This document shows positions 12,514 through 20,315 of a stretch of 20,315 nucleotides of DNA, piece by piece. Each line of letters begins with the position of its first letter. Positions within the stretch are counted from its first letter, which is position 1. This DNA comes from a virus: IMG/VR virus record IMGVR_UViG_3300043466_000717, positions 1-20,315 of that record, one strand, 5' to 3'. The position numbers and the translations under genes were made by a program. A model generated the notes under the pieces. It was not told the DNA's origin. It searched no databases and worked only from the letters and a program-made list of their open reading frames with translations.

Positions 12514-14474
12514 TATTTAATTTTCTTTACTAAACTTTGTTCCCAAATATGCCTGCAATAAGGTAGGTTTGTATCTGTATTCGGGTCATGATACCAACCG
12601 CCACGCCTTGTAAAAGCATTATAGTTATCTATTCCGTATAACGCCCCTAAGTCATCACCAATCATTTGTATATCTTCACGTGTGTAGTAGCGTGGGTTTG
12701 CCATCATTGCTTTGCAAAAATCTCTACTCTCACCGCCATCTACTAATGCAGGTGCTCCAGGTCTTAAATTATACTTGTAACGAATTACTAAACTTTCTAA
12801 ACTCGGTATTTTTTTTTGTACTCCCTCAGGGGTTGCCGTAATTCCTTTTGCTGAATCTTCAACTAATCCATCGGCAACTAAATTCTCTAAGGAGTTTAAT
12901 ACTTTTGTTTTGTCAATCTTTAAAACTTTGCCAATACCCTCTTTGGTAATGTTTGGAGTCTTTTTAATGATGTCTAAAATTGCCTCATCTAATTTAGTAA
13001 GTGCAAAGTCTTGATAAGAAAACATAAATTTCTTATGCTTAACTTCAACATAGTTATCTACGCTTTCACCATACTTTGAAAACACTTCAAAATCCAAATC
13101 ATCATTTGCTGCAAAATGTTTACACGAACTAAAATTTGCAGGTGCGGTATCTGTAACTGCATCACCTCCATTAACTGGTGGCTGATTAACTATTGCACGA
13201 ACTTCGTTTTGAGTTAAGCTGTTTATTACCTTAGTAGCTAACATAGGACTTAATGAATTTATTTCATCAACCAATCCTGATGCAACACTTGTTTCAATTG
13301 CCTCTCTACCGATAATGCTTCTCATCTCATCCTTAGTCAATATTTGACTTAATGTCGATTCGCTAAACGATGGCATAATAGGCTCTAATTGTTTAATCTT
13401 TAACTTACCCTTAATAGGTGAAAATAAATTGTAAACTTTTTCTTGAACTTGTTGGCGTGGGTCAACATAAGTGTTTTGGAATATGTTATAAGCATCTACC
13501 ATTTCACTCCTGCCACCCAATTGACCCTCTACACGAACACCAAATAACATAGGTGAAGTTACCTTATGTCCAACAAATATCTCTTGCTGTATGGTATCGT
13601 TTAAAGCGTTGTACTTATCGGCAAAATCGCCAGCACTTAAATCCAATATTTCAGGAACTCTAATCGGATCGTCTACAAAGTCAACTACCAATGAACCCGC
13701 TGCATCTGTTGGGTTAAATTTGTTTTTTAATTTTCTTTCAGTAGCGTTAATCTCATCGTCTGAAGGTATGCCGTTTTTAAAGATTATCATTTTAGAACCT
13801 TTAAAACTATTTTGTATTTCGGCTCTGTGAAAGTTTGCAATCTCGCAATCTGTAATAATAGCAGGAACCGCACCAATATAATCAGGTAGTGTATACGTGT
13901 TTAAATTTGGGCGATACATTTTATAATAGTAGATACTTTCGCTTGCAGGTTTCTCAGCATCATACGCAGGATAAACAGTATACTCATCCTCTTTAATGTT
14001 GGTATTCGGCTCTCCGTTTTTATTTAACCAATAGTTTGAATAATAGAATAAACTATTATCCTCATTACTTCTTATTTTAGCATAATCAACGTGCGAAATA
14101 TAATGCCCTTTCTTGCCTTTCTTTTGGGTTACTTTAAAATAGAAACCGCCAAACAACTCAACATCTAAAACCGTTTTTGTTAAAAGGTCTTGTAGTGTTT
14201 CGTATGGATTTGGATTATCAATAAATGAACGCAATGCAATCGTATCTTCGCCACTCATTCCATCGGCATTAAATACCCATCCCTGACCTGCAATGTATAG
14301 TTGCTTACTTGTTATTATAGCGTTATGTTTTGCACTTCTGTTGAATAGCAATACAAGATACTGAGGATAGTTATTAGTTTCACCATAATATACCCAATCC
14401 TTGCCTCTTACTTCCTGAAACTCGGGTACTTTATCGTTGCTAAAGCCTATTGATATTACGTTATTTTTATACAT
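12513..14474 (-). CDS. Portal protein with winged-helix segment and C-terminal CRH domain, 653 aa
   Basis: Residues about 20-430 have the phage portal pattern: WVYYGETNNYPQYLVLLFNR near the start, the wing region LDVELFGGFYFKV, and the stem/clip with TSPMLFGVRVEGQLGGRSEM. It would form the dodecameric ring through which DNA is packaged and ejected. Residues about 494-550 (LDEAILDIIKKTPNITKEGI, then KTKVLNSLENLVADGLVED) read as a winged helix. Residues about 563-653 hold GALYGIDNYNAF, RRGGWYHDP and PYCRHIW (C640, H642), a short domain that recalls the Mu-F-type head-morphogenesis C-terminus. The protein is longer than typical portals (about 400-500) because of these additions. Start overlaps the preceding stop by one base. 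Confidence 0.85.
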   Translation of the reverse strand: MYKNNVISIGFSNDKVPEFQEVRGKDWVYYGETNNYPQYLVLLFNRSAKHNAIITSKQLYIAGQGWVFNADGMSGEDTIALRSFIDNPNPYETLQDLLTKTVLDVELFGGFYFKVTQKKGKKGHYISHVDYAKIRSNEDNSLFYYSNYWLNKNGEPNTNIKEDEYTVYPAYDAEKPASESIYYYKMYRPNLNTYTLPDYIGAVPAIITDCEIANFHRAEIQNSFKGSKMIIFKNGIPSDDEINATERKLKNKFNPTDAAGSLVVDFVDDPIRVPEILDLSAGDFADKYNALNDTIQQEIFVGHKVTSPMLFGVRVEGQLGGRSEMVDAYNIFQNTYVDPRQQVQEKVYNLFSPIKGKLKIKQLEPIMPSFSESTLSQILTKDEMRSIIGREAIETSVASGLVDEINSLSPMLATKVINSLTQNEVRAIVNQPPVNGGDAVTDTAPANFSSCKHFAANDDLDFEVFSKYGESVDNYVEVKHKKFMFSYQDFALTKLDEAILDIIKKTPNITKEGIGKVLKIDKTKVLNSLENLVADGLVEDSAKGITATPEGVQKKIPSLESLVIRYKYNLRPGAPALVDGGESRDFCKAMMANPRYYTREDIQMIGDDLGALYGIDNYNAFTRRGGWYHDPNTDTNLPYCRHIWEQSLVKKIK

Positions 14475-14896
14475 TAATTTTGATATTGATAAACTATTGA
14501 TGTATTACTTGAAGGCTCATATGTTACATTGACAACCGCCGAAGGAACAACCCAAACTAATCCAACTTCTACGCTCTTAACTATGTTTGCAACCGCTTCT
14601 GAGGCACTTGTAAGCCCTGAAGTGTTAGGTAAGTTAGTTTGGTATACTACATAATTATAAAACCCCTCATTGCCTAATGTCACTTCACCAGTTAAAGTAT
14701 TAGCGTTTGTTTTTTCAGTTAGTAAAAACTTATTGTAACGCTCAATGTGGCTCGATGTATCTGTGCTTATAAAGTAATAGTCAACATTTGATTGCTGATT
14801 AGTGAACTTAAATAAATAGATAGGATTAAAAGTAGTTGCATTCTCTGTTAAGGTAACAACTATTGTATTAATCGTGTCTTTGATAATGTTCAACAT
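14474..14896 (-). CDS. Hypothetical structural protein before the portal, 140 aa
   Basis: MLNIIKDTINTIVVTLTENA and YLFKFTNQQSNVDYYFIST begin a beta-rich protein with YNKFLLTEKTNANTLTGEVT and GFYNYVVYQTN in the middle. This pattern recurs in Bacteroidota phage structural clusters, always near the portal or capsid, without an established role; a fibre-base, decoration or neck protein is possible. It is the first gene after the terminator at 14927-14957, so it and the portal may be expressed at a lower level than the capsid genes. Confidence 0.65.
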   Translation of the reverse strand: MLNIIKDTINTIVVTLTENATTFNPIYLFKFTNQQSNVDYYFISTDTSSHIERYNKFLLTEKTNANTLTGEVTLGNEGFYNYVVYQTNLPNTSGLTSASEAVANIVKSVEVGLVWVVPSAVVNVTYEPSSNTSIVYQYQN

Positions 14897-14926
14897 ATTT
14901 AATAATATAAAAAAAACTTTTATTGC

Positions 14927-14957
14927 AAAAAAAAACCCTCACGTTATGCAAGGGCTT
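14927..14957 (-). terminator. Intrinsic terminator inside the structural operon
   Basis: On the minus strand AAGCCCT pairs with AGGGTTT (7 bp, one G-U) around an 11-base loop, and the stem runs straight into nine Ts (14935-14927). It lies 22 bases after the 172-aa structural gene and 31 before the next start. It would cut transcription between the capsid genes and the 140-aa protein/portal, unless antitermination or partial read-through occurs. On the plus strand only four Ts follow. Confidence 0.8.
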
Positions 14958-14978
14958 TTAATATAAAACCAATCCAAC

Positions 14979-15497
14979 TTAAACCAATAAAGCTGTTATT
15001 ATTGTAGGGTCAACTTCGTTTGCAAATAGTTTTTCTTCGCCTTGAAAAGTAATGGCATAACCATTAAACTCACTCATTGCTTGTCCTGAAGTACCTGTGC
15101 CTCCGTTAACTTGCATTCCAAATTCTTTCCCGAATAAAAAATACTGTCCTGTTTTCATTTCAACTAAAACAGAAACTCTATTTTGTATTACGTTTTGTAA
15201 AATGTTTTGAGTCTCAAACTTCATTTTCACAAATGCAGCATTGATGTTTTGCTCAACTGATACAGTACCAATTGTAGGGTCTGCATTAATAGTCTGTGAA
15301 GTGCTATTTACACCTCTTGGCTCTAATGCGTAGGTAAAGTATTTCTTACCTCCTACCTTTGTGATTGCTGTAACATATCCGCTTGCGTTTTGTGCTACTG
15401 CGGTAATGTTTGCTAATTCTGTAATGTAGATATTCTTAATTCCACCGACTGCATCTTTGCAGTCAAGTGCGTAACCTGATACTATTGCACACGCCAT
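14979..15497 (-). CDS. Virion structural protein, 172 aa
   Basis: MACAIVSGYALDCKDAVGGI opens the protein, with cysteines at residues 3 and 13. It continues with YITELANITAV, KKYFTYALEPRG, a helical FVKMKFETQN region, and YFLFGKEFGMQVNGGTGTSG near the end. This beta-rich layout recurs in Bacteroidota phages next to the major capsid gene. It may be the tail-tube protein or a capsid-associated protein; the sequence alone does not decide. It is flanked by an attenuator-like hairpin before and a strong terminator after, so it is probably made in large amounts with the capsid. Confidence 0.7.
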   Translation of the reverse strand: MACAIVSGYALDCKDAVGGIKNIYITELANITAVAQNASGYVTAITKVGGKKYFTYALEPRGVNSTSQTINADPTIGTVSVEQNINAAFVKMKFETQNILQNVIQNRVSVLVEMKTGQYFLFGKEFGMQVNGGTGTSGQAMSEFNGYAITFQGEEKLFANEVDPTIITALLV

Positions 15498-15504
15498 TTT
15501 TTTA

Positions 15505-15533
15505 AAATATTAAAGGGGAGTGTTTAGCTCCCC
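15505..15533 (-). terminator. Hairpin between capsid and 172-aa gene; possible attenuator
   Basis: On the minus strand GGGGAG (15533-15528) pairs perfectly with CTCCCC (15520-15515) around CTAAACA, then TTTAATATTTT follows. The G/C-only core is striking in this AT-rich DNA. The T-tract is broken by As, so termination should be partial. It could lower expression downstream of the capsid gene or protect the capsid mRNA 3' end. Confidence 0.55.
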
Positions 15534-15539
15534 ATGTTA

Positions 15540-16481
15540 TTACCAAGTAAATTTAACTATCTCTTGAGTTTGAGAAACTTGCACTCCGTAACGGAAACGT
15601 GCTTTGAATCTTACAACATCAAAATCTTCTGAGTACCAAAACTTGAATTCTTCTTGGTCGTTTTCCAAATCAACACCTAAGAACATATTGCTATCTCTTA
15701 ATGCATAGATTGCATTTACTCCAACTAAACCAGGAGTTGAAACCAAAGTGATGTTTGTACCATGTAATTTCATTTCACCTAAAGCATTTTCAGTAGGGAT
15801 GAAGTGGAACAAGTTAGCGTTAATCAAAGCCATTTGGTATGCTCTGAACAAGTCAGTACCGATTGATACTTTCATGTCAGGCTTATCCAATACTTCAATT
15901 GGAATTGAACTGTAGATTTGTTGCATTACTGAAACGATGTTTGCTGAAGTAACACCTGTTACAACTACGAAACCGTTTAAAGTGCTGTTTGCGTTTACTA
16001 CACCTGATGCTGCATTGATAATTTTAACCAATCCATCATACTTGTTTAACAAAACATTACCACTTGATAAATCACCTTGCCAAATAGCCTTTTCAGTTTG
16101 CTCGTGAAGCGTACCCATGATAGTGTTTACAAACGCCTCATCGATACCGCCCGGTAATGCTGAATAGTTTGAACCCGGTGAAAGCAATAATTGAGTGTAC
16201 TTAGCTTCTAAGTCATTGATACACCATTCTTGGTTTACTTTAATAGAACCAGTTGTAAGTGTACGTGCTGAGATAGTAGTATCTCCTGATGCAGTAAACC
16301 CACAAGCAGCACCATTTTGGTAAAACATTGTGTTAGATAAAGAAGGAACCAAGATAGATGATTTTACACCTGTCAAGATTTGCATGCGTGATGCAGTTTT
16401 AGGCTCAAAAAATGAGCGAGTAATTAGTGTGTTTTCGTTTGGAGCTACATATGCTGTAAGTCCTGTTACATTAAATGCCAT
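15540..16481 (-). CDS. Major capsid protein, HK97-like fold, 313 aa
   Basis: Length, position after protease and scaffold, and composition fit a major head protein. N-terminal MAFNVTGLTAYVAPNENTLI and FFEPKTASRMQILTGVKSS lead into a beta-rich core with LEAKYTQLLLSPGS and LHEQTEKAIWQGD (long spine-type helix). YDGLVKIINAASG and a C-terminal ALRDSNMFLGVDLEND, ARFRYGVQVSQTQEIVKF follow, as in HK97-like capsids of Bacteroidota phages. No N-terminal scaffold (delta) domain is fused; the preceding gene supplies it. The start has only an A-rich leader. A hairpin follows the stop. Confidence 0.82.
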   Translation of the reverse strand: MAFNVTGLTAYVAPNENTLITRSFFEPKTASRMQILTGVKSSILVPSLSNTMFYQNGAACGFTASGDTTISARTLTTGSIKVNQEWCINDLEAKYTQLLLSPGSNYSALPGGIDEAFVNTIMGTLHEQTEKAIWQGDLSSGNVLLNKYDGLVKIINAASGVVNANSTLNGFVVVTGVTSANIVSVMQQIYSSIPIEVLDKPDMKVSIGTDLFRAYQMALINANLFHFIPTENALGEMKLHGTNITLVSTPGLVGVNAIYALRDSNMFLGVDLENDQEEFKFWYSEDFDVVRFKARFRYGVQVSQTQEIVKFTW

Positions 16482-16487
16482 AATTTT

Positions 16488-17063
16488 TTATTTGTTTTTT
16501 AGTTTTTTAAAATCGTTAAATCTATCAATCACAGAATGTGCTTTGAATGTTGAGTTTGCTGGAGTTGCAATTGGTGCAGCAGGCTCTTCAGCTATTGCAT
16601 CAACTATTTCCTTAATTGCGTTAAACTTAGTTTCGATGCTTGTGTTATCGGTTGCAAACTTTTCTGTAATTTCTGCAAACTTAGCATCGTAGCCAGTTAC
16701 TTTGTTTTTCATTTCTGCTAATTCAGATTTGATTGAGGTAAATTCTTCTGAAAATTGGGCAAACATTTTTTCAATCTTATCTCCCATATCTTCAGTTTCA
16801 ACTTCAACTTCAACTTCTGACTCAGGCATCTTAACCTCAGTAACTAATCCACCAACTACGGTTACCATAGTTCCATCTTCCATTGTGATAGTTCCATCAA
16901 CTGTTGGCATCATGTTACCATCGGAGTCTACAGTCATTAATGCTGTACCTTGTGATAATTCACCCTCCCATTGTATAATTAATCCATCAACGGTTTTGGC
17001 GTTTTCAAAATTTTGATTTGTTAGCAAAACAGATAGCTTTGCAAATGCTTCTTTCATTGTCAT
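16488..17063 (-). CDS. Scaffold-like capsid assembly protein, 191 aa
   Basis: Three parts: an N-terminal helical stretch (MKEAFAKLSVLL), a small beta region with VDGTITMEDGTMVTVVGGLV (about residues 50-80), an acidic spacer (ESEVEVEVETED), then a long coiled coil from about 95 to 150 (FAQFSEEFTSIKSELAEMKN). It ends in a basic tail with FNDFKKLKNK. Acidic coiled coil plus basic C-terminus between protease and capsid genes is the hallmark of phage scaffolds, which shape the procapsid and are then cleaved. Six bases separate it from the capsid gene. The start may instead be the Met two codons later. Confidence 0.72.
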   Translation of the reverse strand: MTMKEAFAKLSVLLTNQNFENAKTVDGLIIQWEGELSQGTALMTVDSDGNMMPTVDGTITMEDGTMVTVVGGLVTEVKMPESEVEVEVETEDMGDKIEKMFAQFSEEFTSIKSELAEMKNKVTGYDAKFAEITEKFATDNTSIETKFNAIKEIVDAIAEEPAAPIATPANSTFKAHSVIDRFNDFKKLKNK

Positions 17064-17092
17064 ATTTAGTAGTATTATTTTTATTTTTATTG

Positions 17093-17671
17093 TTAATTAT
17101 CTATTGACTTTACTATCTCAATTATTTGCTCAATCACGTTTAAAGGTTTTGTGGCAATCTTTTCAGTCCTGAATAAACCCTCAACGCTAAATCCTTTAAA
17201 ATCTCCAGTCTTTACAAAGTCATTCCAAATATTATCATTGTCTACTTTGTAACTACCGAACCAACTGCCATCAGTTAAGTTATAACCTTTTGGTGAGTTA
17301 ATGCCACGCTTAGAGTCGATTAAAAAACTTTCAATCATAAATACACCATCAACCATTTGGTTGCTATCGTGCATCATGTTTACTTGCTTATCCTTTGACT
17401 GTTTAAAAAACTTATTGCGTAAAAAGTAAATATCTTCGGCTGTGAATATTCCGTAATACTCACCGCTTTCATCTCGTCTATAAATAGGAAGTTCGGCTAC
17501 CATTAACGGACCTGAGATAATTCTTTTTTCCTCGTTAGCTGAGAACTTAAATTGACTACCGTTGAACGCTTGCCAGTTTAATTCAATAGCAGGATTATCA
17601 ACTAATGCTACTGCATCAAGTTTACATTCGTCATCTTCAGAAACCTTAAATCTGTATATTGGTAAATCCAT
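17093..17671 (-). CDS. Prohead protease, XkdF-like, 192 aa
   Basis: Matches the XkdF-type putative phage serine protease family. GPLMVAELPIYRRDESGEYY, then FTAEDIYFLRNKFFK, VNMMHDSNQMVDGVFMIESF with the probable catalytic His in MMHD, and FKGFSVEGLF near residues 158-168 with the probable nucleophile Ser in GFSVEG. These HD and GFS motifs correspond to the His/Ser pair of herpes/HK97-type maturation proteases. It would cleave the scaffold during head maturation. N-terminal MDLPIYRFKVSEDDECKLDA looks like the self-cleaved leader. It sits immediately before the scaffold and capsid genes, as expected. Confidence 0.8.
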   Translation of the reverse strand: MDLPIYRFKVSEDDECKLDAVALVDNPAIELNWQAFNGSQFKFSANEEKRIISGPLMVAELPIYRRDESGEYYGIFTAEDIYFLRNKFFKQSKDKQVNMMHDSNQMVDGVFMIESFLIDSKRGINSPKGYNLTDGSWFGSYKVDNDNIWNDFVKTGDFKGFSVEGLFRTEKIATKPLNVIEQIIEIVKSIDN

Positions 17672-17687
17672 TATTAAATAATATTAA

Positions 17688-19373
17688 TTATCCGATTGTT
17701 GCTTTTTGTTTTATGCCATCTATACGCCTTTGTGAATCGCTAATATCAGACTCTAATACATAAACCTTAGTATTGCCTTGATTAACATCACGTGTAAGCA
17801 ATGCCGACTCTTGACTTAATCGAGTTCCATTTACTTGCTGAGGTACGTTTGGTGCTCCACCGCCAACTGGTGTTGGTAATGTTCCACCGCCACCGCCTCC
17901 TGGTACTTTTACTTTTAAAATATTTTTAACCGCTGCAACACCTGCAAGAGTTGCTGCTGCTGCTGATATAATTGAGAACGTTCCTGTAGGATCTACCTTA
18001 AATCCTTCTTTGTATGCTCTAAATGCAGCAACATAAGTATCTATTGTAGTTGATGCAACTGCTAACGCTTTGCCCGCTGCCGTTTCTTTTCCTGCTAATT
18101 CCGAAGAGTTTATTAACACTTGACTAAATGCTTGTAATATTTGCATTTTAGCGTTCATCTTTTCTTGTTCTATTTTTACCTCAGCATCTGCATATTCTTT
18201 TTGTGTAATAAGACCAGCATTTAAATAAGCATCTAATATTTCTTGTCTTGTTTCGTATGTTCTAGTTGTATCATCTACAGCTTTTAAAGCGTTATTTCTT
18301 AAAGTTTCAACCTCAGATACACTGGCATCGGTTTGTGTTTTTATGTCTTCAAAGTCTTGTTTTATTTTTTCAACCTTTGCTGCACTAATAGCAGTTTCTG
18401 CTGCTGCATTTAATTTTACTTGTGCTATCCTATCCTCTTCTAACTTTTTAGCTTGTTGATTTAATCTTTCAGCTTCTTGTTTATCTTTTTCGTTTTTTTC
18501 TTTTTTCTTAGCATCATCTTCGTCTTGAAACTTTTTAGATAAATTACCCAACTCAGTTAAATGCTGTTGCTCTAAAGCCGACATTAAACTATTAAAGTCT
18601 GATCTTGTGGAATACTCTCTTTGTGCTTCTTGCGTTTCTCTTCTTTGCCTTTCTTTTAACTCTGCGGTTTCTTTATCTCTTACATCTTTTATTCCTGCTA
18701 ACCTTGCATCAATAATTTTTTTATAAAAATTTTGCGACTCTTTATTTTTTTCAATGTTTTTTTCTAATGCTTCGGTATTATCCGCCACTGATGTAGTTAG
18801 CTTTTTAAAACCAGGAAATACACTATCAAGCACAGCAACTACCTTTTCCCAATTAGCTACCAACAAACCAACTGCAACAACCAACAAACCAATACCAGTC
18901 GCTGCGATTGCACCCCTTAAAGTTGAAAACGCTTTAGTTACGTTTGTTTTGATAATTCCGCCAAGTTCCTTAAAATCATTTTTGAACTCTAATAGCGAAT
19001 TTAATCCATTACTCAAAGCCATAGCCCCTTGTACTTTTACTAAAGCCTTTTGCAAGTCTGCACTCTCAGATCCAAACAAAGCCATAGCACCCTGAACGGC
19101 TGCAAATCCACCCGCCAAACCTGCGATAGTTCTTGCAAACGGAGCAAACTTCTTTTCAGGGTCAGCGTTCTGTATTGAGTCATTAACTCCTCTAATCTTT
19201 TCTTGTAAATGTCCAGCCCTTTTAGCAGCCTCATCGAATGCTTTGCTTGCAGGGTCAAGTTGTCCTAATTGATTTTTTAAGTCCCTTAATTCACCCTTTA
19301 AAGATTTTACGCTTTCACCGCCTTTCAGCTTGATGTCTACACCTAAAACTATATTCTCGTTTGTAGTTGCCAT
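17688..19373 (-). CDS. Tape-measure-like tail protein, 561 aa
   Basis: N-terminal VLGVDIKLKGGESVKSLKGE begins a helical region typical of tape-measure proteins, followed by Ala/Gly-rich hydrophobic segments (FARTIAGLAGGFAAVQGAMA; GIGLLVVAVGLLVANWEKV at about 158-176). A long charged coiled coil occupies about 205-330 (KELRRETQ-like repeats, DDAKKKEKNEKDKQEAERLN), then a further hydrophobic stretch, SIISAAAATLAGVAAVKNIL, and a Gly-rich hinge of six Gly. It ends with a compact tail, LLTRDVNQGNTKVYVLESDI. It is short for a tape measure, so the tail would be short or this is one of two such proteins. Overlaps the previous gene's stop as TAATG. Confidence 0.75.
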   Translation of the reverse strand: MATTNENIVLGVDIKLKGGESVKSLKGELRDLKNQLGQLDPASKAFDEAAKRAGHLQEKIRGVNDSIQNADPEKKFAPFARTIAGLAGGFAAVQGAMALFGSESADLQKALVKVQGAMALSNGLNSLLEFKNDFKELGGIIKTNVTKAFSTLRGAIAATGIGLLVVAVGLLVANWEKVVAVLDSVFPGFKKLTTSVADNTEALEKNIEKNKESQNFYKKIIDARLAGIKDVRDKETAELKERQRRETQEAQREYSTRSDFNSLMSALEQQHLTELGNLSKKFQDEDDAKKKEKNEKDKQEAERLNQQAKKLEEDRIAQVKLNAAAETAISAAKVEKIKQDFEDIKTQTDASVSEVETLRNNALKAVDDTTRTYETRQEILDAYLNAGLITQKEYADAEVKIEQEKMNAKMQILQAFSQVLINSSELAGKETAAGKALAVASTTIDTYVAAFRAYKEGFKVDPTGTFSIISAAAATLAGVAAVKNILKVKVPGGGGGGTLPTPVGGGAPNVPQQVNGTRLSQESALLTRDVNQGNTKVYVLESDISDSQRRIDGIKQKATIG

Positions 19374-20315
19374 TATATTTTAATTAATCTGTATTGAATA
19401 GTAAAAGTTATAGTTCCATCACCGCCTGCCAAATTGCCTGATGCCTTTAAATATAAACCATAATTAGTAAATAAAGGCTGAGCTAAGTCTTGTGCGTTTT
19501 GCATACAAGTTTCATTAGCGTATGCAATTCCTTTAAGTTCGGCAATATGAGTGTCGGTTGTATTTTGGTGAATTATTATATTATGGTTTTTGTATCTGTC
19601 AGTACCATAGTTATTCCTTGCATAGCCACTTACATATTGAACTATGTAATCGGTTTGCGTAGGTACTATTTCAATAGTTATTGTGTCTAAATCATCAAGT
19701 TGTGCTTGATTTAGTGTAATAACTTTTGTAAATGGATATTGAATATTATTTATTGCAACCTCGCCATCCAATGTTGTAACATAGTCTGAGGTATTGATTA
19801 AAGTAACATCATTTGTTTGTACTACGTTGGATTGACCGTTTAAAACATTTGCATAATCGCTTACCACGTTATTTGAACGTGAGTTTACTATTGCATTGTT
19901 TGAGCCTATGTTGTTATCCGTTCCAAATGATACGCTGTTTTGTTGCAATGGTTTGCCGTTGCCATCTCTAAATATACTATCACCATATAAAGGTAAGTCA
20001 GTGCCTCCACCATTGTTAAAACCGCCTCCATTGATAGGACTTGAAACGCCTACAAATACTGGAATGTCGGTTAACTGTAAAAACTGAACGGTTGTAGTTT
20101 CATTGCTATTGATATCATACTCTACATTGTAAAGCCTGTAGTAGTTTTGGTCAATATAATATAGCAGTCTGAATGATAAAGCGTTTAATTGCACTTCATT
20201 TAGCTTCATTTTAAACTCAACTATCTTACTATCTTTGTCCGATATTTCTAAAACGCCTTGTTTGTGGTACTTATTAAATAGATTATTATTAGGATATTCA
20301 AATATATTAGGATAG
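19373..20315 (-). CDS. C-terminal part of a structural protein, cut by the right edge
   Basis: A Met at 20209 could start a 278-aa protein, but the frame stays open through the edge of the window (YPNIFEYPNNNLFNK, then ISDKDSKIVEFKM before that Met), and this upstream part continues the same beta-rich pattern. I therefore read it as the last 313 or so residues of a larger protein. Visible parts are NALSFRLLYYIDQNYYRLYN, a Gly/Asn loop (PINGGGFNNGGG), an Asn-rich stretch near the middle and a C-terminal beta domain (ITFTIQYRLIKI). Such proteins precede tape-measure genes in this phage group, so a tail or baseplate component is likely. Exact role unknown. Confidence 0.65.
   Translation of the reverse strand, partial: YPNIFEYPNNNLFNKYHKQGVLEISDKDSKIVEFKMKLNEVQLNALSFRLLYYIDQNYYRLYNVEYDINSNETTTVQFLQLTDIPVFVGVSSPINGGGFNNGGGTDLPLYGDSIFRDGNGKPLQQNSVSFGTDNNIGSNNAIVNSRSNNVVSDYANVLNGQSNVVQTNDVTLINTSDYVTTLDGEVAINNIQYPFTKVITLNQAQLDDLDTITIEIVPTQTDYIVQYVSGYARNNYGTDRYKNHNIIIHQNTTDTHIAELKGIAYANETCMQNAQDLAQPLFTNYGLYLKASGNLAGGDGTITFTIQYRLIKI

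Noticed and set aside
16330-17016. Plus-strand frames of 120 and 104 codons opposite capsid and scaffold genes
   Set aside because: Both lie wholly or mostly within well-supported minus-strand genes and read as Ser/Val-rich antisense translations.
20207-20209. ATG as the start of the rightmost gene
   Set aside because: The frame remains open to the edge of the window with protein-like sequence upstream, so the ATG is more likely internal and the gene is partial.
20299-20306. CAAATATA, a minus-strand TAnnTTTG match
   Set aside because: It lies inside the coding frame of the partial right-edge gene, has no -33 element in view, and is expected by chance in AT-rich DNA.
1-20315. tRNA genes, CRISPR arrays or insertion sequences
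   Set aside because: No cloverleaf with a T-loop motif, no regularly spaced repeats and no transposase-like frame were seen on either strand.

Overview
The window is part of the genome of a tailed double-stranded DNA phage or prophage of a Bacteroidota host. Several features point to that host. Base composition is strongly AT-rich, most starts lack a Shine-Dalgarno sequence and have an A-rich leader instead, and two intergenic spots carry exact matches to the Bacteroidota -7 promoter element TAnnTTTG. The structural proteins also look like those of Bacteroidota phages and prophages: the portal with a C-terminal CRH domain, an XkdF-like protease and a DUF6712-like connector. No integrase, terminase, tRNA or CRISPR array is visible. 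Both ends of the window cut through genes.

Left arm, plus strand, 1-5341: an early/replication module. It opens with a chain of small overlapping unknown genes and a small helix-turn-helix protein (1-1583). Next comes an intergenic locus with its own promoter, a pseudoknot-capable fold and an intrinsic terminator (about 1568-1732), which I read as a stand-alone small RNA. The replication genes follow: a replisome-organizer/initiator-like protein (1958-2581) whose gene contains lambda-O-style internal repeats, and a short DnaB/Twinkle-type helicase (2575-3456). Then comes a C5-methyltransferase-like gene (3625-4257) set between two folded non-coding elements that share CATAAC/GTTATG arms, like a gene cassette. 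The arm ends with a stand-alone DnaA domain IV protein (4387-4764), a coiled-coil protein and a small membrane protein.

Right arm, minus strand, 20315-5338, transcribed toward the left arm: a late module. In transcription order it holds a structural protein cut by the window edge, a tape-measure-like protein, prohead protease, scaffold-like protein, major capsid protein, a 172-aa structural protein, a 140-aa protein, the portal, a connector, a probable tail-completion protein, a long tail fibre, a lysis block (coiled-coil/membrane proteins, two holin candidates, GH24 endolysin, spanin candidate), a small protein and a calcineurin-like phosphoesterase with an N-terminal DNA-binding-like domain. 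Two hairpins, one a good intrinsic terminator, lie just after the capsid gene and its neighbour and could set high capsid expression against lower portal/connector expression. The two arms converge with stop codons that overlap by four bases and no terminator between them.

The least explained parts are the small-RNA locus at 1568-1732, the cassette-like structure at 3467-4356, the repeats inside the initiator gene, and the winged-helix segment inside the portal.
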